64,000 nucleotides of DNA, from positions 2,401,001-2,465,000 of the forward strand of contig SEMN01000018.1 of assembly GCA_005408345.1 (NCBI GenBank), in the 5' to 3' direction. The DNA is from Macquaria australasica. Lineage: Eukaryota > Chordata > Actinopteri > Centrarchiformes > Percichthyidae. How positions within the stretch are numbered: the stretch's first letter is position 1; each line of letters begins with the position of its first letter. A program made the translations under genes and the position numbers. This document shows positions 8,451 through 20,516 of this stretch, piece after piece. The notes beneath the pieces were generated by a model. That model saw only the letters and a list, made by a program, of their open reading frames with translations, searched no databases and had not been told where the DNA came from.

Positions 8451-11400
8451 CAGCCACAAGAGGATCTGCCAGCTTATGTTTCAGGGTCCTGAGCAGCAAA
8501 TGATCTCTTCAAGCAAGGCCAAAGATAAAGAGAATAAGTCCTTAGTTTGCTGCTGAGAAAAGCTGAAGAAAAGAAAAAGACACTTTGTCATACTTGTCCT
8601 CATATAGCACAGGGCTGGTGTTAGAGAGCAAAGGCTATCTCCTACAATTTTTGCTATACACTCTGCTTTCTCAATTGCTCAGCCTTGCTGACCACTGTAT
8701 GAGACTAAAGCCTACAAGGAAAGATACTGACCCAACGGCACACAAGCTAAATGAGTTTTGAGTTTTTTCTCACCTATGCAGAAGCTTGGAAGTTTCCATT
8801 TTTAGCGACAACGGAGTCTTTAAACCTCTGTGGTCAGATCCACTGTCATATGAACGCTGATCCACAGCTAATGGCAGGTTTATTTGCATCCTTCTGGTGG
8901 GTTTTGCAGTTTTATCCCACAGAGGAGTCAGTTCCTAGGGCTATGTGGTATTAAAATGATCACATAGCATCACAGACTAAAATAATAGAAGGATTATCTG
9001 CGGTACTCTATTAAAGACTGGAGGTAAATATGCAGTGAATTTCTTCGAGATCAAGCAGCTTTCACTGCCCACTCGAAACAAACTGTAACAGCAGAAGACA
9101 ATAGAATTAGTCAGTGTGCAGAAATGACATGGACAATATATCGAAGCGATAGTTGGTTTGCTATTCCCCTTTGAAAGACAGTGGCACTGAAAATGAAATG
9201 ATAATTGTTAGGGGGAAGGAAAAAAAAGGCCTTTTCCATTATTGCTGACTTCTATTTGGTTTAATTCAGTTCAAATTTCTTTATCAGTCTGTGAGTGGAA
9301 TTTTGTTTGCACACAGAGTTTAAAATAGAAATGCATAACAAATCACCTCTTCCTCGACCATGCAGTCAAACATCATTTGATAACACCAGATATGGAGTCA
9401 ATTGCACAACACAATTCAAACAAATCAGTAAAAAAATATAAAGTTTTTCTCACAGCCGCATGAGGCCATGTCATTCTATGTGCAAAAGTTACTGTGACTC
9501 ATTTTAAAGCAGAATATGGAGCTCTCGTCAAAGCACAAAGACAGAAGACCACGCACTGTTAACTCCAGCAATTTAAGGAGATTTCCTCTTTGCCCACTTA
9601 CAATCTACTTTCAGTACGGTGCTCTCCCTGTACTTCTGCTTGCTGACACGTTACTTCCAAAATGCACCAGCAGTTCTCATCTCCTTCCCAAAGGGACATT
9701 GATCTCAGGTCACTGAGTATGGGCAGCCATTGAAAGGCATTAACAACTCTCCAATGCGCCCTGCTGGAGAAATAATGCATGAGCCTCCTCCAAATGACAT
9801 CATCCATATTCACAGTTTAGTAAGGCACTAAATAGAGCCTTGTTGTATCTGTGGGAATCAAGTAAAGTGTTTGTTCTTGGTGGAAACCAACCAAAGTCTG
9901 AATTACAGCAGCAGCTGCATTTTACCAGCAAATTAACACTAATTAACCAGTTTGACAAAAAACAAAAAATACTCACGGTCAACTTATTAGTTTTTTTGGG
10001 GCTTTCAACCACATCTCATGGTCTTCATGAAAGCTCCAGAAGAAAATAGTAAGTTGTTTCCAAGGTAAAGCATGAAAAGCACTACTCTTCCCGAAGGTTT
10101 TGACTGCATTTTGCAGTCTTCCATTAAAGCTCAAGCAAAAGCAAAAATAAGAGTACCTTGAGTTAAGATATTTTCTTTTTTTTATCAAACTAGAAAATTT
10201 GGCTGAAAGCTCTGGAAAAAAACTAGTAAGGTGAAGCATGAACTTTCATGCTATATTAACTAACTAACTAACTAACTAACTAATGACAGTAACTGCCCCA
10301 CAACACATTTGGTTGATCGATTGGATTTATTCAATAATTTAAAAAATACACCTGAGGCTCAAAAAACATCAAGAATATCACAAACAAGTTAAAAATCTTA
10401 TTCCATCTTGGACTTGAATGACTGTTGGTGAAGTATGAGGTCCCAAAAAGGACAAAATTGTGTTTCATCTCACTTAAAAAGAAAAGTTCACCTCATAGCT
10501 TCTCTTGTTGGATACATGATTGCAACATCAATAAATTAAAGTTATTCCTAAAGGGCAGAAGGAAATGTTGTATGTTCTTAAATGACAAAATACCATAAGG
10601 TCTTTACATGTTTTTTATCTACTCCTTCTGCTAGTCCTGCAGTTGAAAACTGTCTTGCATCCAGATATTGTTTATCCTTGCATGTAGATCCAGCTCACCA
10701 CAGAGTGAGTCCAATATATGACTTATTGGCAACCAAAAGCATTGATCATGAATGATTAAAACAAAAATGTCCACCATATATAATGTGCGATATTGCTAAA
10801 CAAGACTGAACTTCATTGCTAATTATGCATCCTCCCTCTCTTTGCATAATAGAATTACCATTTTAACCAACCAAACTTCTCCCTGGAAAAAAAAAGAGTT
10901 ATTTTGAAAATGCTGTTGTTTACACCTTATATAATATTTGGGGGAGAGAAGAGAGCTCTTTAAACCCAGAGCTTAATTTTAACTTGATAGAGGCCTGTCA
11001 CCAAATATCCGGCTTGTGCTTTCAGTGGTTACACAGGACTGTGGGTGCTATGTAGGAGGAGTGACAACAAAAGAAAAGACTACACAGGGTATTTGCTTCG
11101 TTCTGCCTCAAAATGTTAAAAGAATGTAAATCTTCCTGCTGCTTGGTGGTGGGGAGTTCAAATTCTAATTTAAAAAATGCAAAAAGATCAGAGCAGAAAA
11201 AGCAAGTTTTCTTCTACTTTTATACATCATCCTTGCTAAGATTAGCTCCCATTCCTCAAATGATGAATTTCTCATTTTTGGAATGAACCTCCTCACAGGC
11301 AGGTAATGTGGTGACTCATAATGATCTAGATGAGACCTTGAACCCATTAGTCTGAGCTGTGTGACTAACCAGGGGCTAGAGACCTTGTGGAGGTGGACAG

Positions 11401-11677
11401 CTCTGTCTCAATATAAGCCTGGACCTCAAAACTGAAGGATATTCACTAACAGCTTAACCCAACCACGAGGAACTAATGGAGGATGGAACTCAGCCTTCAG
11501 GGGAACCTGGGTTATTACTCTAGTAGAGAAGCCTGACTGAAGTCCAGGGAAGGAAGGAAACTTTTTTTGTCACAACACCTGTCCCAGACACTTTGGCTCC
11601 CTGTTTGCAGCTTGGAGGTTTGTGATTGCAATACACACTGAGCTGGGGCAGCTGGTTCCATCCCCTCATTAGCCTTC
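8451..11677. other. spacer between the integrin promoter and the kinase gene, including the kinase 3'UTR
   Basis: No coding exon is supported here. The kinase 3'UTR must occupy the right-hand part. Possible minus-strand AATAAA signals lie at 10326-10331 and 8879-8884, with no strong reason to prefer either. A TAAC microsatellite is at 10257-10282. A block at 8745-8950 looks like an interspersed repeat, but I found no second copy in the window. Confidence 0.5.
10257..10282. repeat. (TAAC)n microsatellite
   Basis: Six or more TAAC units in a row between the integrin and kinase genes. Confidence 0.9.
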
Positions 11678-12067
11678 TCATGAATCTGGTGCTTTAGTTG
11701 GATGGCGATGACGCCCCTGGAGCCCTCTGGTTGGGTGTAGTATGGCTGTCTGAGGCTGAGTCAGTCCAGATACTCTGCCTTGCTGCTGCTCTTGGTTTTT
11801 CTCCAGCGGCGTTAGCCTTCCCAGGCTCACACGGTTGGAATCGCCAGAGCTCGCGGTGCTGCTCGGGCACCGGGAGGAGCTGCGTGATGTCCACTGCCTG
11901 AGGTTCTGGGAAATAGATCGATGGAGGTTCCTCATGGAGGAGCTGGCTGCCATGGTGACCACCCACGGGTGATGGATGGCTTGGTTGGCCGTCAGGCGGG
12001 TGGCCGGGTCCAATGGCAGCAGGCGCTGGATAAAGTCCTTGGCCAGGTTGGACACTGAGGGCCAAGG
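11678..12067 (-). CDS. pskh1: pskh1-like coding exon 3: kinase C-lobe end and tail
   Basis: Acceptor ttccacag at 12069-12068 gives PWPSVSNLAKDFIQRLL, joining GKYSFHGD in frame. DPATRLTANQAIHHPW is the end of the C-lobe with the usual HPWV. MAASSSMRNLHRSISQNL is the PSKH1 tail signature. The remaining tail is Ser/Gln-rich, unlike the basic tail of human PSKH1, and stops at TGA 11680-11678. A second overlapping frame (11694-12065) reflects GC content only. Confidence 0.9.
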   Translation of the reverse strand, partial: PWPSVSNLAKDFIQRLLPLDPATRLTANQAIHHPWVVTMAASSSMRNLHRSISQNLRQWTSRSSSRCPSSTASSGDSNRVSLGRLTPLEKNQEQQQGRVSGLTQPQTAILHPTRGLQGRHRHPTKAPDS

Positions 12068-14576
12068 CTGTGGAATAGAAAAAACAGAGCAGAATGATTG
12101 TGATCAGTGTTAATATAATACACTCACCCCAGATGATGTCAATTCAGCCTACACACACAGACACTCTGGAACCCGCAGTGCTCTAAAAGCGGCGGCTGGG
12201 TATCTAGACGAGGCGCCCGCACAGATTCAAAGCCTCTTCAAAGCAGGATGCAAGATTTCATTCTAACAAAGCAATAAAACTGTGATCCCTTTGCTCTGCA
12301 GGCCTAACAAGCAGAACTAAACTCAAAGGAAAGCTAAATGTCACTGGGCAAAGGGAAGCAGCAGTCTTGGCTGACAGAATACGAAGCCTGGGAGGTAGGA
12401 CAGCCCTGCCGTATGTGTGGGATTTGGGCGCATGTTTATTCTTTGCCTGCATTAGCTTCACAATAAAGGCGCCACAGATGAGCCTCACTGGGATCTTTTG
12501 CTCTTTGTTAATTCAAATAGCAAATCATTCCCCTTGTCATGACCCAAGCTGACATTCAAGAATGCTTTGAAATCGGCTGTGCCATCTTTCCAGTGGGAGA
12601 GAGGACATCAGAATCATTATCATAATTCAGAATCATTAAATTATTCATAAAGGCTTCGGTTCTTTGTCATGAAGACAACATAGTGGAGGCCTGCCTCAGG
12701 AAATTGATGACCTTTGTGCTTCCATCTTATTTTAAATAAAATATTACTGATACAGACACTGAATAAGATTGATGTGCGTCAGATTAAAAAGATGGCAGAA
12801 GACAACTGGTTATGGAGATTGGGCCGTAACACAAGAACCTTTATCAGTGTCAAAAAGCAAACACACTCTCTTTCTCTGCATGATGTTGAGTTGGGATTGT
12901 TTGAATGAAGTCAGGTAATGATAAGCGTAATTCAGAGACTGCTCCCTTAATCACTTCTATCTCACCCTCTTGTCCTTAAGATGCAAATAATTCTCTACTG
13001 TGTCTGGCTGAGGAGAACAAAAGCTAAATACAGTAAAATCTGTGTGTGCAAAATTCTCTCATTCTTCGCTCAACCTCGCACAGGCTAAACCTCGCTCTTT
13101 AGGGAGGTCTCGCTCTCCATTCTAATCCTGAAATGCATTTCTCTCCCCTTTTTTTGTCTCTCGCCAAGTAATGACAATTAATCAAGCATGAAATTGACAA
13201 TCGCGAGACTGTTGCCGGTGAGAGGAATTCAAAGAAGCAGGGACTCGCTTATTCTCACAGCGCACTGACTGGAGAGAAGTGTGTGCGCGAGCACAGCGCA
13301 GGGTGCAGAGCCGCATGCCGAAAGACTCATAAAAATACTTCTCACTCAAACTTTCTTCTCATTGTGTTGTTATTTCACACCTGAGAGGCAGGCAGAGTGA
13401 CGCTCGGTTTCCCTGGGAAGGAGAGAAAGTGCTTGATTGAGCTCCCACGACTAACAAGTCTGACATTCCTCTTCATCTAGCACTGGTGGTGATTCGGTGA
13501 GGCTCCTTATTACTGTGCCATGAAACACACATTTGATAGCAGCCGGGGCTAGCTATGCCTTTTGTCCTTGATCTGAAATGATGGGAACGCCTGAGTTTAG
13601 TGCGTGATGGCTATGTACAAGACACGGGGAAGCCTTCAAAAGGTGGGAATGATGTAGAACAAATCTTTGAAGAGGTAGCAAAAGACCCTCCTGCTATCAA
13701 CATGGTACACCTAAAGAAGAGACATAGCCTAACTGTGTTATTTTCCTGGAACTGAGCCACCTGCAGGAAGTTGATCTCTCTCCCTTATTTCGAACATTTT
13801 TCACGTCAAAATACACAAAGGCTTTATTGCGTTTGGAGGAAGGGGGCGAGAGGCGGTATTATACATCACTGTTGAGCTGGCTGAAGGGGGGGGGGGGGCA
13901 AGTGGAGTGCAGATATGGCTTAAGCAGTGGAGAAACCTACAGGGCTTGGCTTATTGAGCAACATCTTGTTAGAGTGAATGAGAAGCTCCGCTGACTGTTT
14001 CTGCATCGTGCTACATCTTAACCTGACAAAGCCGTAATTGCAACAAATGAAGAAAACGCTAGAAGGTTGGATTGCGCTAATGTGATCACGAGGATAATAC
14101 ACTTTTGAGTAATGAACTGCTCCACATGAGAGTCTCCGCCTCACAATTGACTCAAATCTGATTCACCTGGCAGCTTTTCCTGAGAAACAAAGCCAAGTTT
14201 AAATATGCCTCATCATAATGAGTCCAAATGGGGAAGGAGGCCTGTTGCTAATTCAGGTGAAAGTCGCAGCTAAACCACAGTAATCAAAATATCAATACCT
14301 GGATGCAGGAGAGATTGGGCTGTCATGTACAATACACTGTGGCCAAGTGGAGGCTGGATTTTGTTCACATGACGCTCACTAGGGGGCAGACTGGGCTAAC
14401 CGTTACCCACGTTGCCCTGCTGCTGAGAGATGCAGATGTTTGGGTTGGGTCAGGAAAGTGTGTCTTCAATAACACAGCAGCAGAATGCAGAGGAGGTTAC
14501 CAGGCTGCTGTCTGGCCTGAACTTACGCAAGGATTTGTGCTTTACATACAAAAGATACATGCATGCATGCATGCAG

Positions 14577-14619
<43 letters not shown>

Positions 14620-16556
14620 TCCACTTACACACGAACACACACATCAGATGAGATGCCCTGATTCCGTGTGAGGGAAACGCTCCGTCCTGCGTGCGGCGAA
14701 AGGATTGAGTGATAAGGTGCGAAAAGCCCCCGAGGCTACACCCGCTCTTCCTCTGCCCTGCTCGTCCTCTGCCCCCTCCTTTCTTTTCCCTTCAATCTTC
14801 TCCACCCTGCCATCCATTTCCCCACCCTCCCCAACTCCCCTCCCCCCTCCCACTGTTGAGTAAACGCATCGGTGTGAGTCTGCACTACAGGTCTTTAGGC
14901 CAGGGGCTGTTGCACCTGTGGGGGGAATGTGTGTGTGTGTGTGTGTGTGTGTGTTGCTAGTGCAGTAGGGAACGGGTGGGGGATGCCGGGGAGACAGAGG
15001 GACCTGGTTTGTGGGCAGGTGCTGGAGGCCGTTTGCATTTCTAAGTGAGTCTCACCTCCATCTTACTGCTGAAAGCCCCAGCCCACCCACACTCTCACGC
15101 ACACGTTTACTGCATCTCCCTATTCTGCTTCAATAAACACTAAAGGTTACTGATACTTTTGGAAGAATGTTTGTAATTGCAGCCCTGGAGTATTAATTTG
15201 CATAGTAGAGAAGAAGAGTAACTTTCAAAATCTGTCCATCTGGAAAAATGAAAGTACCTGAAGTTGATCTGTTTTCATTACATCACACTTTGTTGAATAC
15301 TAATTTACGATCTTCCGATGACAGTATTCTCCAGTCTGCTATTGATGAATGGCAAACTAATGCATTACATAACGGTGCAACCTATTGACCTAGAGAGTCT
15401 TACATATAGTTATATAGCAATTTAATTGATATTTGACCTAGTTAGAGTGAATTGTTTCACTCTTGTCACCTTGACATAATTTGAAGGGGATTCATAAAAG
15501 TAGATTGATAGGTAACCAAGATAAATAACGGAATTTGTAAAGGGATTTAACAATGCAGCAAAAGAAAATTACAAGGAGTATTTGGGTTCCAATTTGCATC
15601 TTGATTTACCAAATGGTTTCCCCCTTTCCTATTCCATAAATATATACCAAAGCTATTATCATTTATAGGTCCTTGTTGTGCCAAATTGTACTAACTTGCC
15701 ACATCTTTCCACATGTCATGGAACAGGGCTTAGGTGAAATGTAAACTCTATATTATGAATGTCAGTGTGAGTGTGTTTGTCTATGTGTGTCAGCCCTGTG
15801 ATGGCGACCTGTCCGGGTTGCACCCTGCCTCTCACCACATGCATATCAAGTTAGACCGCAGCATCCCACGATTCTGACCCATTTCAGTGTTAGTTTCATA
15901 ATCCTTTTTAAAGGCTCTCTTGGCACTCTGACTGCAGTTTCTCATGTGATCATATTATCTTTATTCTGGTCTATAGGCGACATTTTGACATGTCACAGTA
16001 GGAAAAGCACAGGTGTAAATAATCAGAGTCCTGGTATTGTGCATGCTCTCTCACACTGTCAGGGCTTACTGGGACACTTGAATAGAACGGAGCCATTGTT
16101 ATTGTTATAAATAAGACCTGTCCTTTTCCTGCCATGACAAGTTAAAATGTCTGCTGTGAAAAAGGCCTATTGTATTGACATCTAATTACAGGGACAAGTA
16201 ACATCTTGAGTCAAAAAGCCATTACCCCTCGGTTATTGCGGGCAAACCTGCATTTTAGGACATTCTGCAAAGAGGATCCAGTCAGTCAGTGGTATCATTA
16301 CTCCCCGTTGCTATGAAAGGCATCATGCACATTTTGCGGGTCTCTGTGTCACTTTGTTCAATTGGCGGACAGCTCGTTTCAAATGAAACCCTTCAAGTCT
16401 ATTTTAATATGTGAAGGGAATTGCTCAAGGTGTTGAAACTGTTCTTGTTCCAGAGAGAAGCACCCTTCTGAATGACATGAAGAACCCTTGTGATGGCAGA
16501 GGTCCACATTTTGTGGATACTTGTGAACCTTCATCACACATTACAACATTATTATC

Positions 16557-16602
<46 letters not shown>

Positions 16603-19600
16603 AGTCTAACGGAGAGGGTGGATACTTACTCATGACGGAGAATAAGTGTCTTGTCAAGATGGAAATGTGATTGATGGCCGATCCATCAAATCCCTGGAAC
16701 GCTACTCAGCCATGTATGATGTCTTCATATTGTCATCATGAATTTACAGATTGATGCGCTCACTGCATCTCAGTGGGCGGTAAGATGCTATACGTGCGGT
16801 CCTATAAAATGTGGTTTTCAGCTTTGTTCCCAAGGATTTTTCTCAACCAGTGTGGCCTACATATGAGCTGTGTCGAAAGCCACCATGAAAAACGTGAATT
16901 AAGTCCTTGCATAAACTCTAGAAAGGTTTTGCACTATTGTTCAGTTGGTGGTCAGTGCAGCGGTAAACACAGGGATAATAGTCCAGGGCCTATGTAAGGG
17001 AGCCTCTTGTATGCCAGACTAAAATGTCAGACTGCATCCCTGAGAATCGGGCCAGGCTTAAAGCCCAGTGAATAATCCAGCCTTGGGTGTAATCAGCGTG
17101 AAAGAACAAGCCCAAACTCACCACTGAGCTTGACAGAATAGGCTGTTAAAAATACCCACTTCAGTTGTATGACAGAGGAAAGGGGGAAAAAAAAAACAAC
17201 AAAAAAAAACAAAACATGCAGGGCTGCCTTTTCCCCATTTCGAAGTATTCTCAAAGAGCCATAGCAAGTGGAAACTCCAGACACCACAACAAACTTTCGC
17301 ATATCCATTCTTGTGCTTTACAGTGTTGCAGAGGAAGGGATGAAAACGAGAAAAAATTCACCTTGTTAACACGCCTGCACTACTACATGCTCAGCTGAAA
17401 ATGTTCTACTTATACCAGGCAAGGATGAAATAATGTAAGTATTTCTGGTAGTTCTAATAGCATAATTATTAAGGTGTGAATCGTTCTTGTGCAGCGAGTA
17501 GATGTAACAGCCATATGTGAGAGGATGTGTTGCTAGGGTTGGATAACTGCACAAAGCATGCACATCAACAAAGCAGATTGTGTGTGCGGAAAAGGCAGTA
17601 TGTCAAAATGGAAATGGCAGATGTTGGCAGATGTGGCAGACTGTTTTACTTAAAACAGGTATGTTGTCGTTTTTTTTTTTTTGGAGGCAGAGATCCGCTG
17701 CAAGCAGAAACAGTCTTATTCATTGGGTTAAACCTCAGCCGGCCAAAGAACTACAGCTTTAGTAGTTAAACTGTCTTCCTGAGTTTCTGGTTAGCATCCA
17801 CAAAACAAAAAAAGCTTCCATTTTGCCTGCATGACAGCACAGCGGTAGGAATTTTATGTAAAACTGACAAAACACTGTCAAACTTTCATCACTAGAAGCA
17901 GGGGTCAAGTCAGGCATCTGTAAGCATTAAGAGAATGACAACTTCCAGCTTTTCTATGAGAGAATAGGAACAACTAGAACAGTATGGATCTGCTGCATGA
18001 GCTGGTCAGTTTTTAAACTGGCTACTTATTTTCACTCCTTCAACATAAAAACACTACATACATAAGTGCTTGTGTGCAGACACAAAACACTGAGATGCAT
18101 TTCAAAAGACTGAAAGTCTCTTTTGCTAAAATGCAACCAGTATCAGGCAAAACAAAGAGTTAAATCAAGAGCTTCTAGGGACAGTGTGTGTAGTTAGTGT
18201 AACGGTTAAAAACTGACAGACACAGACTTTGTATTGCTATTGTCTGTAAATTTAAAGTTTGCAAGTTAGCCAACTTGCACCCCAAAAAACTATGGCTCCT
18301 TGCTTCTGTCCATTGAGCTGTAGCATTAGCTGGAGCTGCTACATGCCCATACATGCGCTTCACCACCACAACCTCCGCACCCTTAGTTTCTGCCTTGCTA
18401 CATATTGGGCGCACTAACATTGGCATTGTATATAAATCATGGGGTCCAATATGCATGTATTTCCGAGGGATACTGAGCTGGTAATAGGATTATTTTTTGC
18501 CTCTAGAACTTCCATTTGCTACAAAGAAATACTTACTGTACATAACTAAACTCGCGAGAAACTTGCAACGAGAAGCCCAGTGAACTTACATCTCCATGGA
18601 AACTGTATTTTCCTCTCACAATAGATCTGTAGAGCCGCGTGCGACTGTCGTCCTCAAAAGGCATGGATCCACTCAGCACAATGTAGGCGATCACCCCCAG
18701 GGCCCACATGTCTACTGCACAGGAATAGGGCTTCCTCAGCAACACCTCAGGGGCCATGTACTCGGGGGTTCCACAGGTGGTTCTGAGGGACCAAGTCCTG
18801 TCTGCTCCGGTATGATCTCCCCCGTCGCTTCTGTCAGGGCCTGGAAGCTCAGACCTTGTGCCGCCAAAAGTGGCCAGTCCAAAGTCGGTAACAAGCAGCC
18901 TAGAGTCGGCCCCGGGGTGGTAGTACAGAAGATTCTCAGGCTTCAGGTCTTTGTGGGTGATACCCAGGTTGTGCAGGTATTCCACCCCAGCCAGCACCAT
19001 CCGGAGGGCCTGGGTAGCATCCCTCTCTGTGAAGTGGCCCCTGCTGACAACACGCTCCAACAGCTCCCCACCTGTGGCCAGTTCCAGCACCATGTAAACT
19101 CGCTGCGGAAACTGAAACACCTCGATCAGCTGAATCACATTAGAGTGGCTCACCCGCTGCAGCACCGCCAGCTCCGAGGCGCACACCTCACGGCCCTCTG
19201 GGGCCTCTACCTCCATCATTTTTATGGCGAAGGGCTGGCGAGTCGCCCTGTGCTCCACGCGCACAACACGGCTGAAGCTTCCCCGACCGATCAGAGCCTT
19301 GATGTCATATCTGACAGGGCAGAAGGGGAATGATGACTCATTACAGCATAACAATCTCATGAAGCACTCAGCGTCTCTCACTGCAGCTGCAGCTGTGATG
19401 TATGGGGAGATATCTGCATGTTGTATGGCCTACTGCAACAAAGTTGACCTGGCAAATTCATATATGTACATATACAATGAATCTGATTTAGATCACAGAT
19501 GAACAAGGCAATATTTCATATAAGCGGCGACTAATCAGATGCAGAGGGAGACAGGCAGGAGACATGCATTTCCCTTAAAGACATGCGTTTTCTTGTTTTA

Positions 19601-20391
19601 ATTGTTTCTACTCTTCCATCTGACAAGTACAGGAAGGCAGTCTTCAGGTATTATTGCCTATAGGCCTCTCAAATGAATGTCTACTGTTACTGCTAATACA
19701 TTGTTATGGATGAAGGATGGTGGTAGGCTGAGTAGAATGAGAAAGCTGGTGACGGCTCCCACGAGCACTACGAATGCTCTTAATAAGTAATTTCACCTTG
19801 TGTTGTGCTGCAAATGATCTATTTCTGAATAAATGTTTAAAAATCGGCTGCTCACAGGGTTGAGATTATATCACTTGTTTACAGTGCAGCCTCAGTTATT
19901 CAGCATTTCTTTTTTCTTTCTTTTTTTAACACAGTAAGTTGCTTGAAATTGGAAAAACAAAAGCAGATCAATCATGATTTGACCAACATGTTTTTTTGAA
20001 AAAGTCTTCACGGTTTTAATTGTTCATTCGTTTTTGGCAGAAAAAAAATCCACATCTTAACATAATTGATGTTGGCACAAAATATAATTTACAGACAGTT
20101 TAACTACAAAAATAATAAATAAAACCATGTTATACAGTTTTACTGGATTCAAGGAGATTTTACGGATTACTTGAAAAATGGGTATATGGTTATTGATATT
20201 GTTCTTAAATCCTTCCTATTAATATTTACCTTGCTGTCACACGTGGATCAAACTTGTCCTTATACGTGGCAACTTTGACGTGCCGTCGTCCATCTCTGAG
20301 TGTCTGCTGTTGGTTGTTTGATGCTGGTTGAGGATTCTTAACGCTGGTGGAAAACCATGGAGCTCTTTGCTTCTCTGTACGCTTCTTCGGC

Positions 20392-20425
<34 letters not shown>

Positions 20426-20516
20426 GTGCTTTACTGAAGGCCATGAGTGATTGCACTACACTTACATAGCCCTTCTTGGATGCCCCAGGCAGCATCTTAC
20501 TGTTCCCACAGCCCAT
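11678..20516 (-). CDS. pskh1: PSKH1-type serine/threonine protein kinase (three coding exons, complete)
   Basis: CaMK-group kinase. Human PSKH1 is known as a Golgi/membrane-associated kinase anchored by N-terminal acylation. Seen: exons 20230-20516, 18590-19310 and 11678-12067 join in phase to 465 residues (human 424). N-terminus MGCGNSKMLPG has the Gly-2/Cys-3 acylation motif. FDPRVTARYDIKALIGRGSF leads into the kinase domain: glycine loop GRGSFSRV, AIKMME lysine, SELAVL helix-C Glu, HKDLKPEN catalytic loop, DFG, TTCGTPEYMAPE, DMWALGVIAY. The tail begins MAASSSMRNLHRSISQNL, as in PSKH1, then diverges. FDPRVTA and the tail favour PSKH1 over PSKH2. Odd: HKD for HRD, a ten-Asp run, and an activation segment 18 residues longer than human. 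The main metal- and ATP-binding residues are kept, so it is probably active. It could be a lineage-specific paralogue. Confidence 0.92.
13886..13898. repeat. G13 homopolymer
   Basis: Thirteen consecutive G in the large kinase intron. Such runs are prone to length error and sequencing error. Confidence 0.9.
14558..14615. repeat. ATGC tract followed by (CA)n microsatellite
   Basis: Four ATGC units then nineteen CA units. Open frames through it, such as a His/Thr repeat, are artefacts of the repeat. Confidence 0.95.
14745..14852. repeat. pyrimidine-rich tract with C-runs
   Basis: Almost only C and T on the plus strand. Between 14821 and 14851 it has several runs of three to six C, so the minus (transcribed-sense) strand carries matching G-runs that could form a G-quadruplex in the kinase pre-mRNA. 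Confidence 0.7.
14928..14955. repeat. (TG)n microsatellite
   Basis: Fourteen TG units in the kinase intron. Confidence 0.95.
15785..15840 (+). repeat. degenerate LINE-like fragment
   Basis: The phrase cagccctgtgatggcgacct, followed by gtccgggttgcaccctgcct, matches a sequence I know as part of very common fish LINE-derived repeats. It is short and diverged. Confidence 0.5.
16559..16601. repeat. (TG)n microsatellite
   Basis: More than twenty uninterrupted TG units. Confidence 0.97.
18590..19310 (-). CDS. pskh1: pskh1-like coding exon 2: most of the kinase domain
   Basis: Acceptor cctgtcag at 19312-19311, donor GGAGAT|gtaagt at 18589. One base completes the Arg codon split from exon 1, then 240 codons end in phase 0. 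It covers the glycine loop, catalytic Lys, helix-C Glu, ATGGELLERVV, HKDLKPENLLYY, DFGLA (18886-18872), the enlarged activation segment (18871-18782), CGTPEYMAPEVLLRKPY and DDSRTRLYRSIVRGKYSFHG. The open frame on the opposite strand (18596-19333) is a shadow. Confidence 0.96.
19311..20229 (-). other. first coding-region intron of the pskh1-like gene
   Basis: 919 bases, AT-rich, with poly-T/poly-A runs. No repeat copy or coding signal seen. Confidence 0.6.
20230..20516 (-). CDS. pskh1: pskh1-like coding exon 1: acylated N-terminus and Asp run
   Basis: The start is ATG at 20516-20514: an in-frame TGA at 20522-20520 lies two codons upstream, and MGCG reproduces the family's acylation motif. The exon encodes 95 codons plus two bases and ends GCAAG|gtaaat at 20229. 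It contains ten consecutive Asp codons (GAT repeat), then a basic, Gln/Asn-rich linker and FDPRVTA just before the kinase domain. Human PSKH1 has no such Asp tract. Confidence 0.92.
20391..20425. repeat. (ATC/GAT)n trinucleotide microsatellite within coding sequence
   Basis: A CAT/ATC tract on the plus strand, read as ten GAT (Asp) codons after His in the kinase N-terminus. Length changes would alter the acidic run without shifting frame. Confidence 0.95.

Larger units (their letters stand above)
12068..18589 (-). other. large second intron of the pskh1-like gene
   Basis: About 6.5 kb. It holds a G13 run (13886-13898), ATGC/CA tracts (14558-14615), a pyrimidine-rich block (14745-14852), a GT tract (14928-14955), a LINE-like scrap (15785-15840) and a GT tract (16559-16601). 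Intervals 12590-12670, 13140-13330, 14155-14280 and 16170-16330 look unique, with AATTA/ACAAAG-like motifs. No coding exon is supported. Confidence 0.6.

Noticed and set aside
11694..12065. 123-codon frame overlapping the kinase C-terminal exon in another frame, and a plus-strand frame at 11698-11901
   Set aside because: The true frame carries the conserved kinase C-lobe and the PSKH1 tail. The others do not.
14303..14671. 122- and 73-codon plus-strand frames with His/Thr repeats, and the antisense Val/Cys frame
   Set aside because: Much of the length is translated CA/GT microsatellite. No splice or homology support.
18175..18456. 93-codon minus-strand frame in the kinase intron
   Set aside because: No acceptor and donor pair in frame, and no recognised domain. 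The sequence looks like an interspersed repeat.
18596..19333. 245-codon open frame on the plus strand
   Set aside because: It lies exactly antisense to the kinase exon, and its product has no family features. It is a shadow of GC-rich coding sequence.
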